Shown here: positions 20,951 to 30,457 of the stretch, piece by piece
How positions within the stretch are numbered: position 1 is the stretch's first letter
Layout of the letters: every line of letters begins with the position of its first letter
DNA from: Oceanimonas pelagia
Lineage (GTDB): Bacteria; Pseudomonadota; Gammaproteobacteria; Enterobacterales; Aeromonadaceae
Direction: 5' to 3'
Assembly (NCBI RefSeq): GCF_030849025.1
Contig: NZ_CP118224.1
Span: 2,725,001-2,789,000 of the forward strand
DNA: 64,000 nt
Translations under genes and position numbers: made by a program
Notes under the pieces: model-generated
What the model was told of the DNA's origin: nothing
What the model saw: the letters and a program-made list of their open reading frames with translations, nothing else
Database searches by the model: none

Positions 20951-22939
20951 TCAGTTACCACAATTTAGTACCTGGTAGTTCTCCACACCATTATGAATCT
21001 GCAGCACGCAAATACTCTCATCCAAATCCTCTTGGTCAAGCGTCAGCTGAAACGGGTTGCCACTGCCGCTATCACCATTAAACACAAAGTTGCTGTTGTT
21101 GCTGGTTTCGGAGAACATCAGGTTTACACTGGTCTCGGTAACGGGCACGGTACACTGAAAGGTGGCGGTAGCCACATCCGCTTCCTTGTTGAGGGTACAG
21201 TTACCGTTATTAACGGCCAGCTGTGTCTTGTTAAAGTCATTTTTGCTACACGGCTTGCTAGCCGAGGAGTTTTGGGAAGCCACTGTCAGGCACTGAACCT
21301 CCCCGCCAAAGGTAGTCGTGGCCGGTGAGCCAGGCAACACCGTCACGCCCAAACCGGCACTGTAGGCATTGCTGCCATCAAAGGAAGATATTGCCGGCTT
21401 GCCGGTCAGTCCGGTGTTATATCGGGTAAGACTGGCTACTACCTCGGGTGCCGGTGTGAGGGTGGTTTTGAGCGCCTTGACATAACCTCGCAGATAGGTG
21501 CCGAAATAATCGTTTTCCAAGTCGATAATGGTTTTGATAGGGTCATTACGAACCACCAGATAGTCAGCTCCTGTGACCGACCAGCTGGCAAGCAAAGTCA
21601 CATTCACCTCATTGAACGATACTCGGCTCAGCCAGTTGTCTTCACTGAAGTCCACCTTGTCAAGCAGCGTCTGAGGCAGCAAGTCCACATAAATGGCTCG
21701 GGCCGCAAATTGATAGGAATAGGACGCATAGAGTTGCTTCTTACTGTCAAAGGCCGCTGTTTCCACTGCCGTCTTGTTGCTTCCCAGCCAGGCTCTGAAG
21801 CTGTCCGGCTGATAAGTAGCCGTATGGGTGCCAGCCTTCATTTCCTCCACATAATCCTTTACAACATACTTGATATACTCCTGATACAGAGCCACATTAC
21901 CAGCGTTACTCAGATAACCGGGAGGAAAGACATTGAGAGCCACCAAGTTCCAGTCCGGCATGACACGATAATAGCCATCAATACGCAGCATCCGACAGGA
22001 CTCGTAATAGTTTCCCGATGAATGCACATGCCCCTTGTTAAACTGGTTGTAATTATCTTCAAGCAGGTTACTGGATGGCACATCATAATGATTGACGCAG
22101 CAAGTCTGGCAATCCGGGTTGTTGTTTTTACTGTCTCCCCAGAGTTTTGAAACAGGGTTCCCAGCTCTCCAGTAAATGCTCTGGGTCAATACCACCGGTG
22201 CCGCCGGCCTGGCCGTTAATTGTGTGCCATTTTTGCTCTCACAACTGCAATGCAAAGTCCGGCTATCTCCATTAATCAGGCTATTGCTGGAAGGATCAAA
22301 TATTACATTTTCGAAACTGACCACCACATCACCAGCATATTTACCAGTCTGAATATCGGGTGCCGGCTTGGTAGTCTCCTGCCTGACTCCCGTAGCAGGG
22401 TCCAACTCAATGGATATTATATCCGGGATGGATCCCGGAACATGAGATACTTTTGGCCCTCCCAATCCCAAGCCGATCTTATTTCCACTGCTACCAAAAG
22501 GACCACCACTTGCTGGTAGGTTAGGAGAAAGCAGTGACTCCAGGGAGAAACTCCGGGAGGAGCCGGCATCGGTCCAGTTAACGGTCACCACCACCTGCTT
22601 TTTGCCGGTGTTGTTATCGCTCGATGATGTGGTCTTCCAGGCGGAGCTGGCGCTGTTCCAGGCATAGGCCGTTACCGTCCAGCTGCGGGCATAGTCAATA
22701 CTATCCAGGCTTATGCTGTCGCTGCCGCCAACGATGGCATCAAACCCTGAGCGGGTCTGAAACCGGCGCAGTTCATCCAGTTTGGACTCCGCCAGCCGTA
22801 TAGCCACTTCCCGACTGCGACCGTCCCGGCTATATTCCAAGTAGGTCTTGTTCAACTGCAGCAAGGTACCGGCGGTGGCCGCCACAATCACAAAGGCCAG
22901 CATGACTTCAATCAGCCCAAATCCGTATTGCCGTTTCAT
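20951..22939 (-). CDS. Giant PilV-like minor pilin with ~600-residue C-terminal extension
   Basis: 662 residues, beginning MKRQYGFGLIEVMLAFVIVA: a class III prepilin signal with cleavage after G6 and Glu at mature position 5. Ordinary PilV-type minor pilins have 150-200 residues. The first ~140 look PilV-like (REVAIRLAESKLDELRRFQT). Beyond comes a Ser/Asn-rich linker, a region with CSC (231-233), CxxCC followed by HYD (277-286), C315 and His 230, 284, 304, 306, then a helical stretch (350-500), and a C-terminal beta-rich domain (540-662) with six Cys. Twelve cysteines in all suggest disulfides. It ends the fimU-pilW-pilX operon, 11 bases after pilX. It is probably a pilus-tip component, analogous in layout to CofB/TcpB. 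The extension matches no domain I recognise. Confidence 0.75.
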   Translation of the reverse strand: MKRQYGFGLIEVMLAFVIVAATAGTLLQLNKTYLEYSRDGRSREVAIRLAESKLDELRRFQTRSGFDAIVGGSDSISLDSIDYARSWTVTAYAWNSASSAWKTTSSSDNNTGKKQVVVTVNWTDAGSSRSFSLESLLSPNLPASGGPFGSSGNKIGLGLGGPKVSHVPGSIPDIISIELDPATGVRQETTKPAPDIQTGKYAGDVVVSFENVIFDPSSNSLINGDSRTLHCSCESKNGTQLTARPAAPVVLTQSIYWRAGNPVSKLWGDSKNNNPDCQTCCVNHYDVPSSNLLEDNYNQFNKGHVHSSGNYYESCRMLRIDGYYRVMPDWNLVALNVFPPGYLSNAGNVALYQEYIKYVVKDYVEEMKAGTHTATYQPDSFRAWLGSNKTAVETAAFDSKKQLYASYSYQFAARAIYVDLLPQTLLDKVDFSEDNWLSRVSFNEVNVTLLASWSVTGADYLVVRNDPIKTIIDLENDYFGTYLRGYVKALKTTLTPAPEVVASLTRYNTGLTGKPAISSFDGSNAYSAGLGVTVLPGSPATTTFGGEVQCLTVASQNSSASKPCSKNDFNKTQLAVNNGNCTLNKEADVATATFQCTVPVTETSVNLMFSETSNNSNFVFNGDSGSGNPFQLTLDQEDLDESICVLQIHNGVENYQVLNCGN

Positions 22940-22950
22940 GGCCTCTCCTG

Positions 22951-24105
22951 TTACCAGTCTTTCCAGCTACCCGGTATCGTGGTCAATCTACTGAACGGAT
23001 TGCCACCACCGCCACTACCACTGTTGCATCCCGCTATAGCACACATGACATCCTGATCATACACGGAGTCATAATTACCATTCGGCAAGTTAATCTCACT
23101 GTAATTAGAAATCATGGCACCATAAAACTTGGTATTACCGTTAAGTTTTACCTTATAATTTGTGCCATCACTAGTATTCGAGTCATACGCAAACAGCAGG
23201 CCATAAAAACTGCCATTCCCATTAACGGTCAATTCCATATCCTTGAGCACAAGAAGAACAGGTGCTGACTTTGTCCCCATCGGATCTAGTGTGCAGCTGG
23301 ATGCCCCTTCAACAATAAAAAAGCCGGCCTTTCCGTTTAATGCGTCACAAGATGTAAGAACTTCCGTTGCATACTTTTCAAGTGTTTCCCACGCTTTAGG
23401 GCCGTCAGAAATACCGAAAAGATAATCCACCAAGTCATCGGGAAACCCAATATCGCTTTCTATAATATCTTTCCCCTTTACGACTACTCCTCCTGCCGCT
23501 TTATAGCTGTAGGCATTATCCTTGGTGCATCCCGCTGATGAATGATATTCTTGCATGCCACAGGTCTGAGCACTCCCCCCTAAATTGACCACCTTGTCTG
23601 ACCAAACAGAAATTGGTATACCCGGCCCTCCCCCATTGGGATTCCCTACAATGGTAATATTACCATTAGTCGGCATGTTGCCTGCGATTACCATAGGGGC
23701 CGCTGGCCCGGAAAGTTGCGGGTTGAGAATGCTCCGTTCGGCCACCTGCACGCTGACAGTAGTACTAGCGCCATTGGCCAGAGTCGCTACCGACAGCAAC
23801 TGCCACACATTATCAACGGGCGAATTCGGCGTCATGGTAACCTGATAAGTAGCCGCCGACGACGACGTGTTCAGTGAGCCCGATACGCTGGTCGCCGCCG
23901 GATTAACCTTGAGCTGCGCCATGGCGTCGGCAATACCTTTTTCTGCCGCCGCCAGCGCGACCCGGTACTCGATTTCGTTAAGGGTAATGCGCTTGTCGGA
24001 AACCAGCACCTTGCCAATAAATACCGACACCGCCACCAGCATGGAGACCAGCACCAGAGTGATGGTGAGGGTAGCGAACCCCTTTTGCGTGTTAGTAGCC
24101 GTCAT
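22951..24105 (-). CDS. pilX: PilX-like minor pilin, large form
   Basis: 384 residues starting MTATNTQKGFATLTITLVLV. The prepilin motif KG|FATLT lacks the usual Glu at mature position 5, as is usual for PilX and GspK, the pilins thought to cap the tip. The body has beta-rich, Asn/Gly-rich sequence (NITIVGNPNGGGPG), six cysteines and a GSGGGG-containing C-terminal tail. Pseudomonas PilX has under 200 residues, so this is about twice that. It overlaps pilW by 14 bases. AT-rich: 23101-23160 has only 17 G/C in 60. Confidence 0.75.
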   Translation of the reverse strand: MTATNTQKGFATLTITLVLVSMLVAVSVFIGKVLVSDKRITLNEIEYRVALAAAEKGIADAMAQLKVNPAATSVSGSLNTSSSAATYQVTMTPNSPVDNVWQLLSVATLANGASTTVSVQVAERSILNPQLSGPAAPMVIAGNMPTNGNITIVGNPNGGGPGIPISVWSDKVVNLGGSAQTCGMQEYHSSAGCTKDNAYSYKAAGGVVVKGKDIIESDIGFPDDLVDYLFGISDGPKAWETLEKYATEVLTSCDALNGKAGFFIVEGASSCTLDPMGTKSAPVLLVLKDMELTVNGNGSFYGLLFAYDSNTSDGTNYKVKLNGNTKFYGAMISNYSEINLPNGNYDSVYDQDVMCAIAGCNSGSGGGGNPFSRLTTIPGSWKDW

Positions 24106-24763
24106 TTCTCAGTTTTATCTCCCGCTGCAGGCTCACCGACAACGCCGGCCGGTCAACATGAGAAGCACTCAGGGTAAGCCTGATGGTGCGCATACCGGTG
24201 GCACTGCCGCCGGACACCAGCTCAAAGCGTAGATCATCAATCGAGATTTCATCTTCCGCCAAAAACCTTGGCCAATTACTGCCAGCGTTACATAACGTAG
24301 AGATATCGGTGGCTTTATCATTGGAAGCATCGCACTTTCCTGCAGAGCTTGTACTTCGGCATTGCAGCTCTCTATCGGCAGCATCATAGCGATAAGCCTG
24401 AACCACATCTCCATCATCCCAATACTTGATGCGAATGCAATTCGGGGCAGATGCACCACTGGAAGCGTATAAATCATCGGCCATGGAAAACACCATGGCC
24501 TCGGCGGCGATCGCAGCCGAAGCATCACCATCCATGCCCTGAGCAGCACTGGGGTGATAGCCCGCCCGCTGAATATCCCGTACCATGATATCGGTCACCG
24601 ACTGCACATCCTGATTCAGCCGCGACAGCATCAATGTGGTATTGCCCGCCACAATCACCGAAGAAAACAGCGACAGGGCGCCGGCCACCACCAGCAGGCC
24701 GGCCACCAGCGACACCAGCATTTCCACCAGGGTCATGCCCTGCTGCCGATGAGCAACTAGCAT
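24092..24763 (-). CDS. pilW: PilW-like minor pilin
   Basis: 223 residues. The prepilin leader is MLVAHRQQG, with cleavage before MTLVEMLVSLVAG (Glu5 present). The PilW-family segment DVQSVTDIMVRDIQRAGYHP follows the helix. Three Cys cluster around RELQCRSTSSAGKCD and STLCNAG. It is a minor pilin of the type IV pilus, required with FimU, PilV and PilX to prime assembly. It overlaps fimU by 7 bases and pilX by 14. Confidence 0.82.
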   Translation of the reverse strand: MLVAHRQQGMTLVEMLVSLVAGLLVVAGALSLFSSVIVAGNTTLMLSRLNQDVQSVTDIMVRDIQRAGYHPSAAQGMDGDASAAIAAEAMVFSMADDLYASSGASAPNCIRIKYWDDGDVVQAYRYDAADRELQCRSTSSAGKCDASNDKATDISTLCNAGSNWPRFLAEDEISIDDLRFELVSGGSATGMRTIRLTLSASHVDRPALSVSLQREIKLRNDGY

Positions 24764-25257
24764 TCAGGGACTCCTATCAAATCATCAGCAGAGCAGGTTC
24801 TTATCCGGCCGGTATTGGAAGTTTTAACTTCCATTAAGTAATCGCCGTTAGAAAGCTGTACATTGCCACTGGAAAGGCTGCTGCGCCTCGGGCCAAAGGT
24901 CAGACGACTGGGGGAATAAGAAGCATTAAGCACCATGTACGGATAATTCTGACTACTGACGCTTTCAATAATATCGCCGGTGCAGTCATCGGAGTCATGC
25001 AACGCATAGCTCCAGTTTGCCGCGCCCGAGTTGGTAAAACACACCGTCACTTCCCGGTTGCGCTTGATGGCTTCGCTGCGGGCCAGTTGCAGATCGGCAT
25101 ACACCGCCATGCCGGCGCTGCGCACCGTATATTGCTCACGCAGGCTCTGAAAACCGGGCACCGCCAGGCTGGTCAGCACCGTCATCACCACCAGACCCAC
25201 CAGCAGTTCAATCAGGGTCAAACCACGCTGCATCTGAAGCGGGACTTTCTCATTCAT
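24757..25257 (-). CDS. fimU: GspH/FimT (FimU)-type minor pilin
   Basis: 166 residues from the ATG at 25257 (MNEKVPLQMQRG, cleavage after G12, then LTLIELLVGLV with Glu5). The C-terminal GspH domain signature LQLARSEAIKRNREVTVCF is clear. Longer in-frame starts (up to 25401) would run into the pilE promoter region. It is first gene of the minor pilin operon and divergent from pilE with a 76-base gap that must hold both promoters. The symbol is by position and GspH domain; FimT is the alternative name. Confidence 0.8.
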   Translation of the reverse strand: MNEKVPLQMQRGLTLIELLVGLVVMTVLTSLAVPGFQSLREQYTVRSAGMAVYADLQLARSEAIKRNREVTVCFTNSGAANWSYALHDSDDCTGDIIESVSSQNYPYMVLNASYSPSRLTFGPRRSSLSSGNVQLSNGDYLMEVKTSNTGRIRTCSADDLIGVPEC

Positions 25258-25333
25258 CAAAAGACAGGTCTCCATTGTGACCCAAACTGGAGTAAGCTTG
25301 ATGCAAAGCATGCATTTAGACAAGGACATCCCC

Positions 25334-25720
25334 ATGCCAAAACATCTGGGGTTTACCCTGATTGAGTTGTTGATCACGGTGGCGGTACTGGCCATCATCA
25401 CCGCCGTGGCCTACCCCTCCTATTCCGCCTATATGCAAAAAAGCCGGCGCATCGAGGCCATACAAAGCCTGTATAAAATGCAGCTGGCCCAGGAAGACTG
25501 GCGTATTTCCCATCCCACTTATTCCAGTTCGGCAGCCGATTTAATCAGCCCGGTCAGCACCGACCACTATACTTTTGGCGCTTCGGTTTCCGGCAGCGGC
25601 TATACCCTGTCGGCCACCGCCAAGGGCAGCCAGTTGAACGACAAGGAGGGTGCCACAGCCTGCAGCCCGTTAACCCTCACCCGAGGCGGCAGCAAGGCGC
25701 CGGCCAGCTGCTGGCAATAA
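25334..25720 (+). CDS. pilE: PilE-like type IV pilin
   Basis: 128 residues from the ATG at 25334 with AAGGACA upstream. The leader is MPKHLG, then FTLIELLITVAVLAII with Glu5. The PilE-type segment AYMQKSRRIEAIQSLYKMQLAQEDW and two C-terminal Cys (ATACSPLTL, PASCWQ; the D-region disulfide) are typical of small PilE minor pilins next to ispH in Pseudomonas. It is transcribed away from fimU and converges on ispH at a shared terminator. Confidence 0.83.
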   Translation: MPKHLGFTLIELLITVAVLAIITAVAYPSYSAYMQKSRRIEAIQSLYKMQLAQEDWRISHPTYSSSAADLISPVSTDHYTFGASVSGSGYTLSATAKGSQLNDKEGATACSPLTLTRGGSKAPASCWQ

Positions 25721-25721
25721 A

Positions 25722-25743
25722 AAACCGCCCCGAGGGGCGGTTT
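25722..25743. terminator. Bidirectional terminator between pilE and ispH
   Basis: AAACCGCCC / GGGCGGTTT stem with CGAG tetraloop, A-rich before and T-rich after. It is used by pilE on the plus strand and by ispH on the minus strand. Confidence 0.88.
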
Positions 25744-25745
25744 GG

Positions 25746-26690
25746 TCAGGAAACCTGCTTTACCTTGAGCTCGGCGGGCACCTCAAACACAATGTTTTCT
25801 TCCCGTCCCGGGTGTTCCACCACGGTATTGCCGCCCAGCGACTGCAGGTGGGAGATTACCTCCTGCACCAGCACTTCCGGGGCCGAGGCGCCGGCGGTCA
25901 CGCCAATGCGGGCCACACTCTCAAGCCAGGCCGGCTCGATCATCTCGACACAGTCAATCAGGTGCGCCTGGGTGCCGATCTTCTCCGCCAGCTCCCGCAG
26001 CCGGTTGGAGTTGGACGAGTTGCGCGAGCCCACCACCAGCATCAGATCCACCTTGGCCGCCAGCTCCCGCACCGCATCCTGGCGGTTCTGGGTGGCATAG
26101 CAGATGTCATCCTTGCGCGGCCCTTCAATGGTGGGAAAACGCGCGCGCAGGGCGTCGATTACGTCCGAGGTTTCATCCACGCTCAGGGTGGTCTGGGTCA
26201 CGAAGGTGAGCTTGTCGGGGTGCTTCACCTCAAGGGCCGCCACGTCTTCCGGGTTTTCCACCAGATACATGCCGCCCTCGGCACTTTCATACTGCCCCAT
26301 AGTGCCTTCCACCTCGGGGTGGCCGGCATGGCCGATCAGAATGGTCTCAATACCCTTGCGGCTGGCCCTGTGCACTTCCATATGCACCTTGGTGACCAGC
26401 GGACAGGTAGCGTCAAACACCTTGAGACCACGCCGTTTGGCCTCTTCCCGCACCGCCTTGGACACCCCGTGGGCGGAGAAAATGACGATGTTGTCATCGG
26501 GCACCTGGTCCAGCTCGTCCACAAAAATGGCGCCCGCGTCCTTGAGCTTGTTGACCACATAGCGGTTGTGCACCACTTCATGGCGCACGTAGATGGGGGC
26601 GCCGAATTTTTCCAGGGCACTCTGCACTATGCTGATGGCCCGGTCCACACCGGCACAGAAGCCGCGGGGGTTGGCGAGCAGGATTTCCAT
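25746..26690 (-). CDS. ispH: 4-hydroxy-3-methylbut-2-enyl diphosphate reductase
   Basis: 314 residues. Last enzyme of the MEP isoprenoid pathway, with a 4Fe-4S cluster held by three cysteines seen in [25 protein letters not shown] and [11 protein letters not shown]. Catalytic AHGVS and SNSNRL are also present. It is last gene of the run ribF-ileS-lspA-fkpB-ispH, which is in the E. coli order, two bases after fkpB. Confidence 0.98.
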   Translation of the reverse strand: MEILLANPRGFCAGVDRAISIVQSALEKFGAPIYVRHEVVHNRYVVNKLKDAGAIFVDELDQVPDDNIVIFSAHGVSKAVREEAKRRGLKVFDATCPLVTKVHMEVHRASRKGIETILIGHAGHPEVEGTMGQYESAEGGMYLVENPEDVAALEVKHPDKLTFVTQTTLSVDETSDVIDALRARFPTIEGPRKDDICYATQNRQDAVRELAAKVDLMLVVGSRNSSNSNRLRELAEKIGTQAHLIDCVEMIEPAWLESVARIGVTAGASAPEVLVQEVISHLQSLGGNTVVEHPGREENIVFEVPAELKVKQVS

Positions 26691-26692
26691 GA

Positions 26693-27142
26693 TCAGGCTC
26701 CGTTTTCGTCGTCGACGGCCAGGATCTCCACCTCAAAGGTGACATTCTGGCCGGCCAGGGGATGGTTGAAATCCACGGTCACCGAGTCACCGGCCACACC
26801 GCGAATAATGCCGGGGATCTCGGCGCCGTTGGGCTGGGTAAAGGACAGTATGGCGCCTTCTTCCAGCTCCAGGTCGGCACCAAAGCGGCTGCGTTCCATA
26901 TGGTGAATGTTGTCCGGGTTGATCGGACCAAAGGCATCGTCCGGGGTCAGCTCAAACACCTTTTTGGCGCCGCTTGCCAGCCCCAGCAGGCAGGCTTCGA
27001 AGTTGTCGGTCAGGCTGCCGTCACCCATCTGCAGCCTGGCGGGCTTGCCGTGCACCTGAGTGCTGTCGGCCACCGAGCCGTCTTCCAGCTTGATGGTGAA
27101 GTGAAACAGGACCGTGCTGTTGGGGCCGATGATATTGCTCAT
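26693..27142 (-). CDS. fkpB: FKBP-type peptidyl-prolyl isomerase (SlpA type)
   Basis: 149 residues. FKBP fold with [11 protein letters not shown] and [18 protein letters not shown], and an IF (insert-in-flap) domain, as in SlpA. It acts as a cytoplasmic prolyl isomerase/chaperone. The start overlaps the lspA stop by four bases (ATGA). Confidence 0.95.
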   Translation of the reverse strand: MSNIIGPNSTVLFHFTIKLEDGSVADSTQVHGKPARLQMGDGSLTDNFEACLLGLASGAKKVFELTPDDAFGPINPDNIHHMERSRFGADLELEEGAILSFTQPNGAEIPGIIRGVAGDSVTVDFNHPLAGQNVTFEVEILAVDDENGA

Positions 27143-27627
27143 TGGGGGCTGTCCTTTTTAAAGCTGTCGATGATGATCATGGCGGCACCGACGAAAATGA
27201 AGCTGTCGGCCAGGTTGAACGCCGGCCAGTGCCAGTTACCCACGTAGAAGTCGAGAAAGTCGACCACGTGGCCGAGCAGCAAGCGGTCGATCACGTTGCC
27301 GATGGCGCCGCCGATGATCAGGGCATAGGCCGCCGGCAGCCAGCGTGCGGAGCGCGGCGCCTTGTACATCCACAGGCTGAGCAACCCGGTCACGGCAAAC
27401 GCCAGGCCGGCAAAGAACCAGCGCTGCCAGCCGCCCTGATCGGCAAGAAAGCTGAACGCCGCGCCCGGATTGTAGACGTGCACCAGGTTAAAGAAGGGGG
27501 CAATTTCCACCCCCGGGTAACCGTAATCCAGGTAAGTCACGGTCAGCCATTTGCTCACCTGATCCAGCGCAATGGTCACCAGCGCCAGCCACCACCAGCG
27601 CAGGCCGGTATTGAGCACGGCGCCCAT
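27139..27627 (-). CDS. lspA: Lipoprotein signal peptidase (signal peptidase II)
   Basis: 162 residues from the ATG at 27627 ([14 protein letters not shown]); a 19-residue extension upstream would lie inside ileS. Four transmembrane helices; catalytic aspartates lie in IGNVIDRLLLGHVVDF and FNLADSFIFVG. It processes prolipoproteins such as BamD after Lgt. It overlaps the ileS stop by one base (TGATG) and fkpB by four. Confidence 0.97.
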   Translation of the reverse strand: MGAVLNTGLRWWWLALVTIALDQVSKWLTVTYLDYGYPGVEIAPFFNLVHVYNPGAAFSFLADQGGWQRWFFAGLAFAVTGLLSLWMYKAPRSARWLPAAYALIIGGAIGNVIDRLLLGHVVDFLDFYVGNWHWPAFNLADSFIFVGAAMIIIDSFKKDSPQ

Positions 27628-30452
27628 CAGGCAAACCGGCGAACTTCGCCGTCTCCGGCCACGTTGGACACACAACGACCGCAAATGCCGTCATGGCCCT
27701 CAATGGTGCCCACATCGTCCACATGGTGCCAGCAACGGCCACACTTCTCGGCCGCGCTTCGGGCCACGCCCACCTTGAGGCCGGCCAGATCGGTATCGGC
27801 GGCGTCCGCGGCGTCGGAAAGCGGCGCAATGGTGACCCTGGAGGTCAGCATCACAAAGCGCAGTTCGTCGCCCAGTTGCGCCAGTTTGCCGGCCAGGGCG
27901 TCGTCGGCATAGAGGGTAATGTCGGCTTCCAGCGCGCCGCCGATCACCTTGTTGCTGCGGGCACTTTCCAGCGCCTTGTTCACCGCCTGACGCACCTTGA
28001 GCAACTCGGCCCAGTAGGCGTCGTTCAGCTGCTCGCCTTCGGCCAGGCCAAACAGGCCGTCGTAGAACTCTTCGGTAAACACAAAACGCTCACGCTCGCC
28101 GGGCAGCAGGGCCCAGATCTCGTCGGCGGTAAAGCTCATGATCGGCGCCATCCAGCGAACCAGGGCCTCCACAATGTGATAGAGCGCAGTCTGGCAGGAG
28201 CGGCGCGCCTGGCTGTCGGCCTTGGCGGTGTACTGGCGGTCCTTGATCACATCCAGGTAGAAAGAGCCCATCTCGATGGAGCAGAACTGCATCAGCTTCT
28301 GGGTCACCAGGTGGAAGTTGTACTCGTCATAGGCCTGAGTGATTTCCTGCTGAATGGCCTGAGCACGGCCCACCGCCCAGCGATCGATCACCACCATGTC
28401 TTCCGGCGCCACCATGTCGGTTTCCGGATTGAAACCGTTGAGGTTGGCCAGCAGGAAGCGGGCGGTGTTACGAATACGGCGGTAGGCGTCGGCGCTACGC
28501 TTCAAAATCTCGTCGGACACCGTCATTTCACCGGAATAGTCGGTGCTGGCCACCCACAGCCGCAGAATATCGGCACCCAGCTTGTTCATTACCTCCTGAG
28601 GACTGACCACGTTACCGATGGACTTGGACATCTTGCGGCCCTGGCCGTCCACGGTGAAGCCGTGGGTCAGCACCTGCCGGTAAGGAGCATGGCCCTTCAT
28701 GGCGGTGGAGATCATCAGCGACGACATAAACCAGCCCCGATGCTGATCGGAACCTTCCAGATACATGTCGGCGGGATGGCCCTGGAACTCGGGGCGCACA
28801 TCCACCACCGAGGCGTGGGTGGAGCCGGAGTCGAACCACACGTCCAGAGTATCGAGTACTTTTTCGTACTGATCGGCTTCCTCGCCCAGCAGCTCGGCCG
28901 GATCCAGATCCCACCAGGCCTGAATGCCGGCCTGCTCCACCCGCCTGGCCACTTCTTCCATCAGCTCGGTGGCACGGGGGTGCAGCTCCTGAGTGTCTTT
29001 GTGCACAAACAGGGCGATGGGCACACCCCAGGTGCGCTGACGGGAGATACACCAGTCGGGGCGGTTCTCCACCATGGACTGAATACGGTTCTGCCCCCAC
29101 TCGGGTACCCACTGTACCTTCTGGATCTCGGACAGCGCCTGGCCACGCAGGCCGGCCTGATCCATGCTGATAAACCACTGGGGGGTGGCACGGAAGATGA
29201 TGGGGGTCTTGTGCCGCCAGCAGTGCGGGTAGGAATGGGTGTAAGCCTCGTGGTGCAGCAGGGCGCCTCGCTCCTTGAGCACCTCCACCACGGCGTCATT
29301 GGCCTTGAACACGTGCTGACCGGCGAACAACTCGGTGTCGGGCAGGTAAACGCCGTTACCGCCGACCGGGTTGGCCACTTCCAGTCCGTAGTGCTGGCCG
29401 ACCGCAAAGTCTTCCTGGCCGTGGCCGGGGGCGGTGTGCACGGCACCGGTACCGGAGTCGGTGGTGACGTGGTCGCCCAGAATGGCCGGTACATCGAAGT
29501 CGTAGAAGGGATGCTGGAAACGCTTCAGTTCCAGGGCCGCACCCTGGCAGTAACCCAGATTGTGGTAGTGGCTGATGCCGGCACGATCCATCACATCCTT
29601 GACCAGATCGGCGGCCAGGATCAACCGCTCGGGGTGGTCACCTTCCACCTGTACCAGGGCGTAGTTGAGCTCGGCGTGCAGTGCCACCGCCCGGTTGGCA
29701 GGCAGGGTCCAGGGGGTGGTGGTCCAGATCACCACGGACACCGGGCCCTGGCCGGTGTGGCCGTCGGCACAGTCAAAGCTGGCCACCACGGAGGCCTCGT
29801 CAACGGCCTTGAAGCGCACGTCGATGGCCGGCGAGCGCTTGTCTTCGTATTCCACCTCGGCCTCGGCCAGGGCGGAGCCGCAGTCGGTACACCAGTGCAC
29901 CGGCTTGGAGCCTTTGTGCAGGTGGCCCTTGTCGATGATCTTGCCGAGAGCACGAATGATATTGGCCTCGGTGTCGAAGTTCATGGTCAGGTAGGGGTTA
30001 TCCCAGTCACCCAGCACCCCCAGGCGAATAAAGTCGGCCTTCTGACCTTCCACCTGCTCCTTGGCGTAGGCACGACAGGCCTCGCGGAACTCGGCGGCCG
30101 ACACCTTGACGCCGGGCTTGCCGACCTTGCTTTCCACTTTCAGTTCAATGGGCAGGCCATGGCAGTCCCAGCCCGGAATGTAGGGCGAATCGTAACCCAG
30201 CAGGCCCTTGGACTTGACGATGATGTCTTTCAGGATCTTGTTGACCGAGTGACCAATGTGAATGCTGCCGTTGGCGTAGGGAGGACCGTCGTGAAGAATA
30301 AAGGGCTTCTTGCCGGCCTTGGCGCGGCGCACGGCACCGTAGAGATCTTCATCAATCCAGCGCTGCAGCATGGCCGGCTCGCGCTGAGCCAGGTTGCCGC
30401 GCATGGGAAACTCCGTTTCGGGCAAATTCAGGGTGTGTTTATAGTCGCTCAT
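27627..30452 (-). CDS. ileS: Isoleucyl-tRNA synthetase
   Basis: 941 residues from the ATG at 30452 ([11 protein letters not shown]). Class I HIGH motif in [22 protein letters not shown] in [15 protein letters not shown], the CP1 editing domain in between, and a C-terminal zinc finger with paired cysteines CGRCW and CGRC. E. coli IleRS has 938 residues. It is linked to ribF upstream (five-base gap) and lspA downstream. Confidence 0.99.
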   Translation of the reverse strand: MSDYKHTLNLPETEFPMRGNLAQREPAMLQRWIDEDLYGAVRRAKAGKKPFILHDGPPYANGSIHIGHSVNKILKDIIVKSKGLLGYDSPYIPGWDCHGLPIELKVESKVGKPGVKVSAAEFREACRAYAKEQVEGQKADFIRLGVLGDWDNPYLTMNFDTEANIIRALGKIIDKGHLHKGSKPVHWCTDCGSALAEAEVEYEDKRSPAIDVRFKAVDEASVVASFDCADGHTGQGPVSVVIWTTTPWTLPANRAVALHAELNYALVQVEGDHPERLILAADLVKDVMDRAGISHYHNLGYCQGAALELKRFQHPFYDFDVPAILGDHVTTDSGTGAVHTAPGHGQEDFAVGQHYGLEVANPVGGNGVYLPDTELFAGQHVFKANDAVVEVLKERGALLHHEAYTHSYPHCWRHKTPIIFRATPQWFISMDQAGLRGQALSEIQKVQWVPEWGQNRIQSMVENRPDWCISRQRTWGVPIALFVHKDTQELHPRATELMEEVARRVEQAGIQAWWDLDPAELLGEEADQYEKVLDTLDVWFDSGSTHASVVDVRPEFQGHPADMYLEGSDQHRGWFMSSLMISTAMKGHAPYRQVLTHGFTVDGQGRKMSKSIGNVVSPQEVMNKLGADILRLWVASTDYSGEMTVSDEILKRSADAYRRIRNTARFLLANLNGFNPETDMVAPEDMVVIDRWAVGRAQAIQQEITQAYDEYNFHLVTQKLMQFCSIEMGSFYLDVIKDRQYTAKADSQARRSCQTALYHIVEALVRWMAPIMSFTADEIWALLPGERERFVFTEEFYDGLFGLAEGEQLNDAYWAELLKVRQAVNKALESARSNKVIGGALEADITLYADDALAGKLAQLGDELRFVMLTSRVTIAPLSDAADAADTDLAGLKVGVARSAAEKCGRCWHHVDDVGTIEGHDGICGRCVSNVAGDGEVRRFA

Positions 30453-30457
30453 GGATC

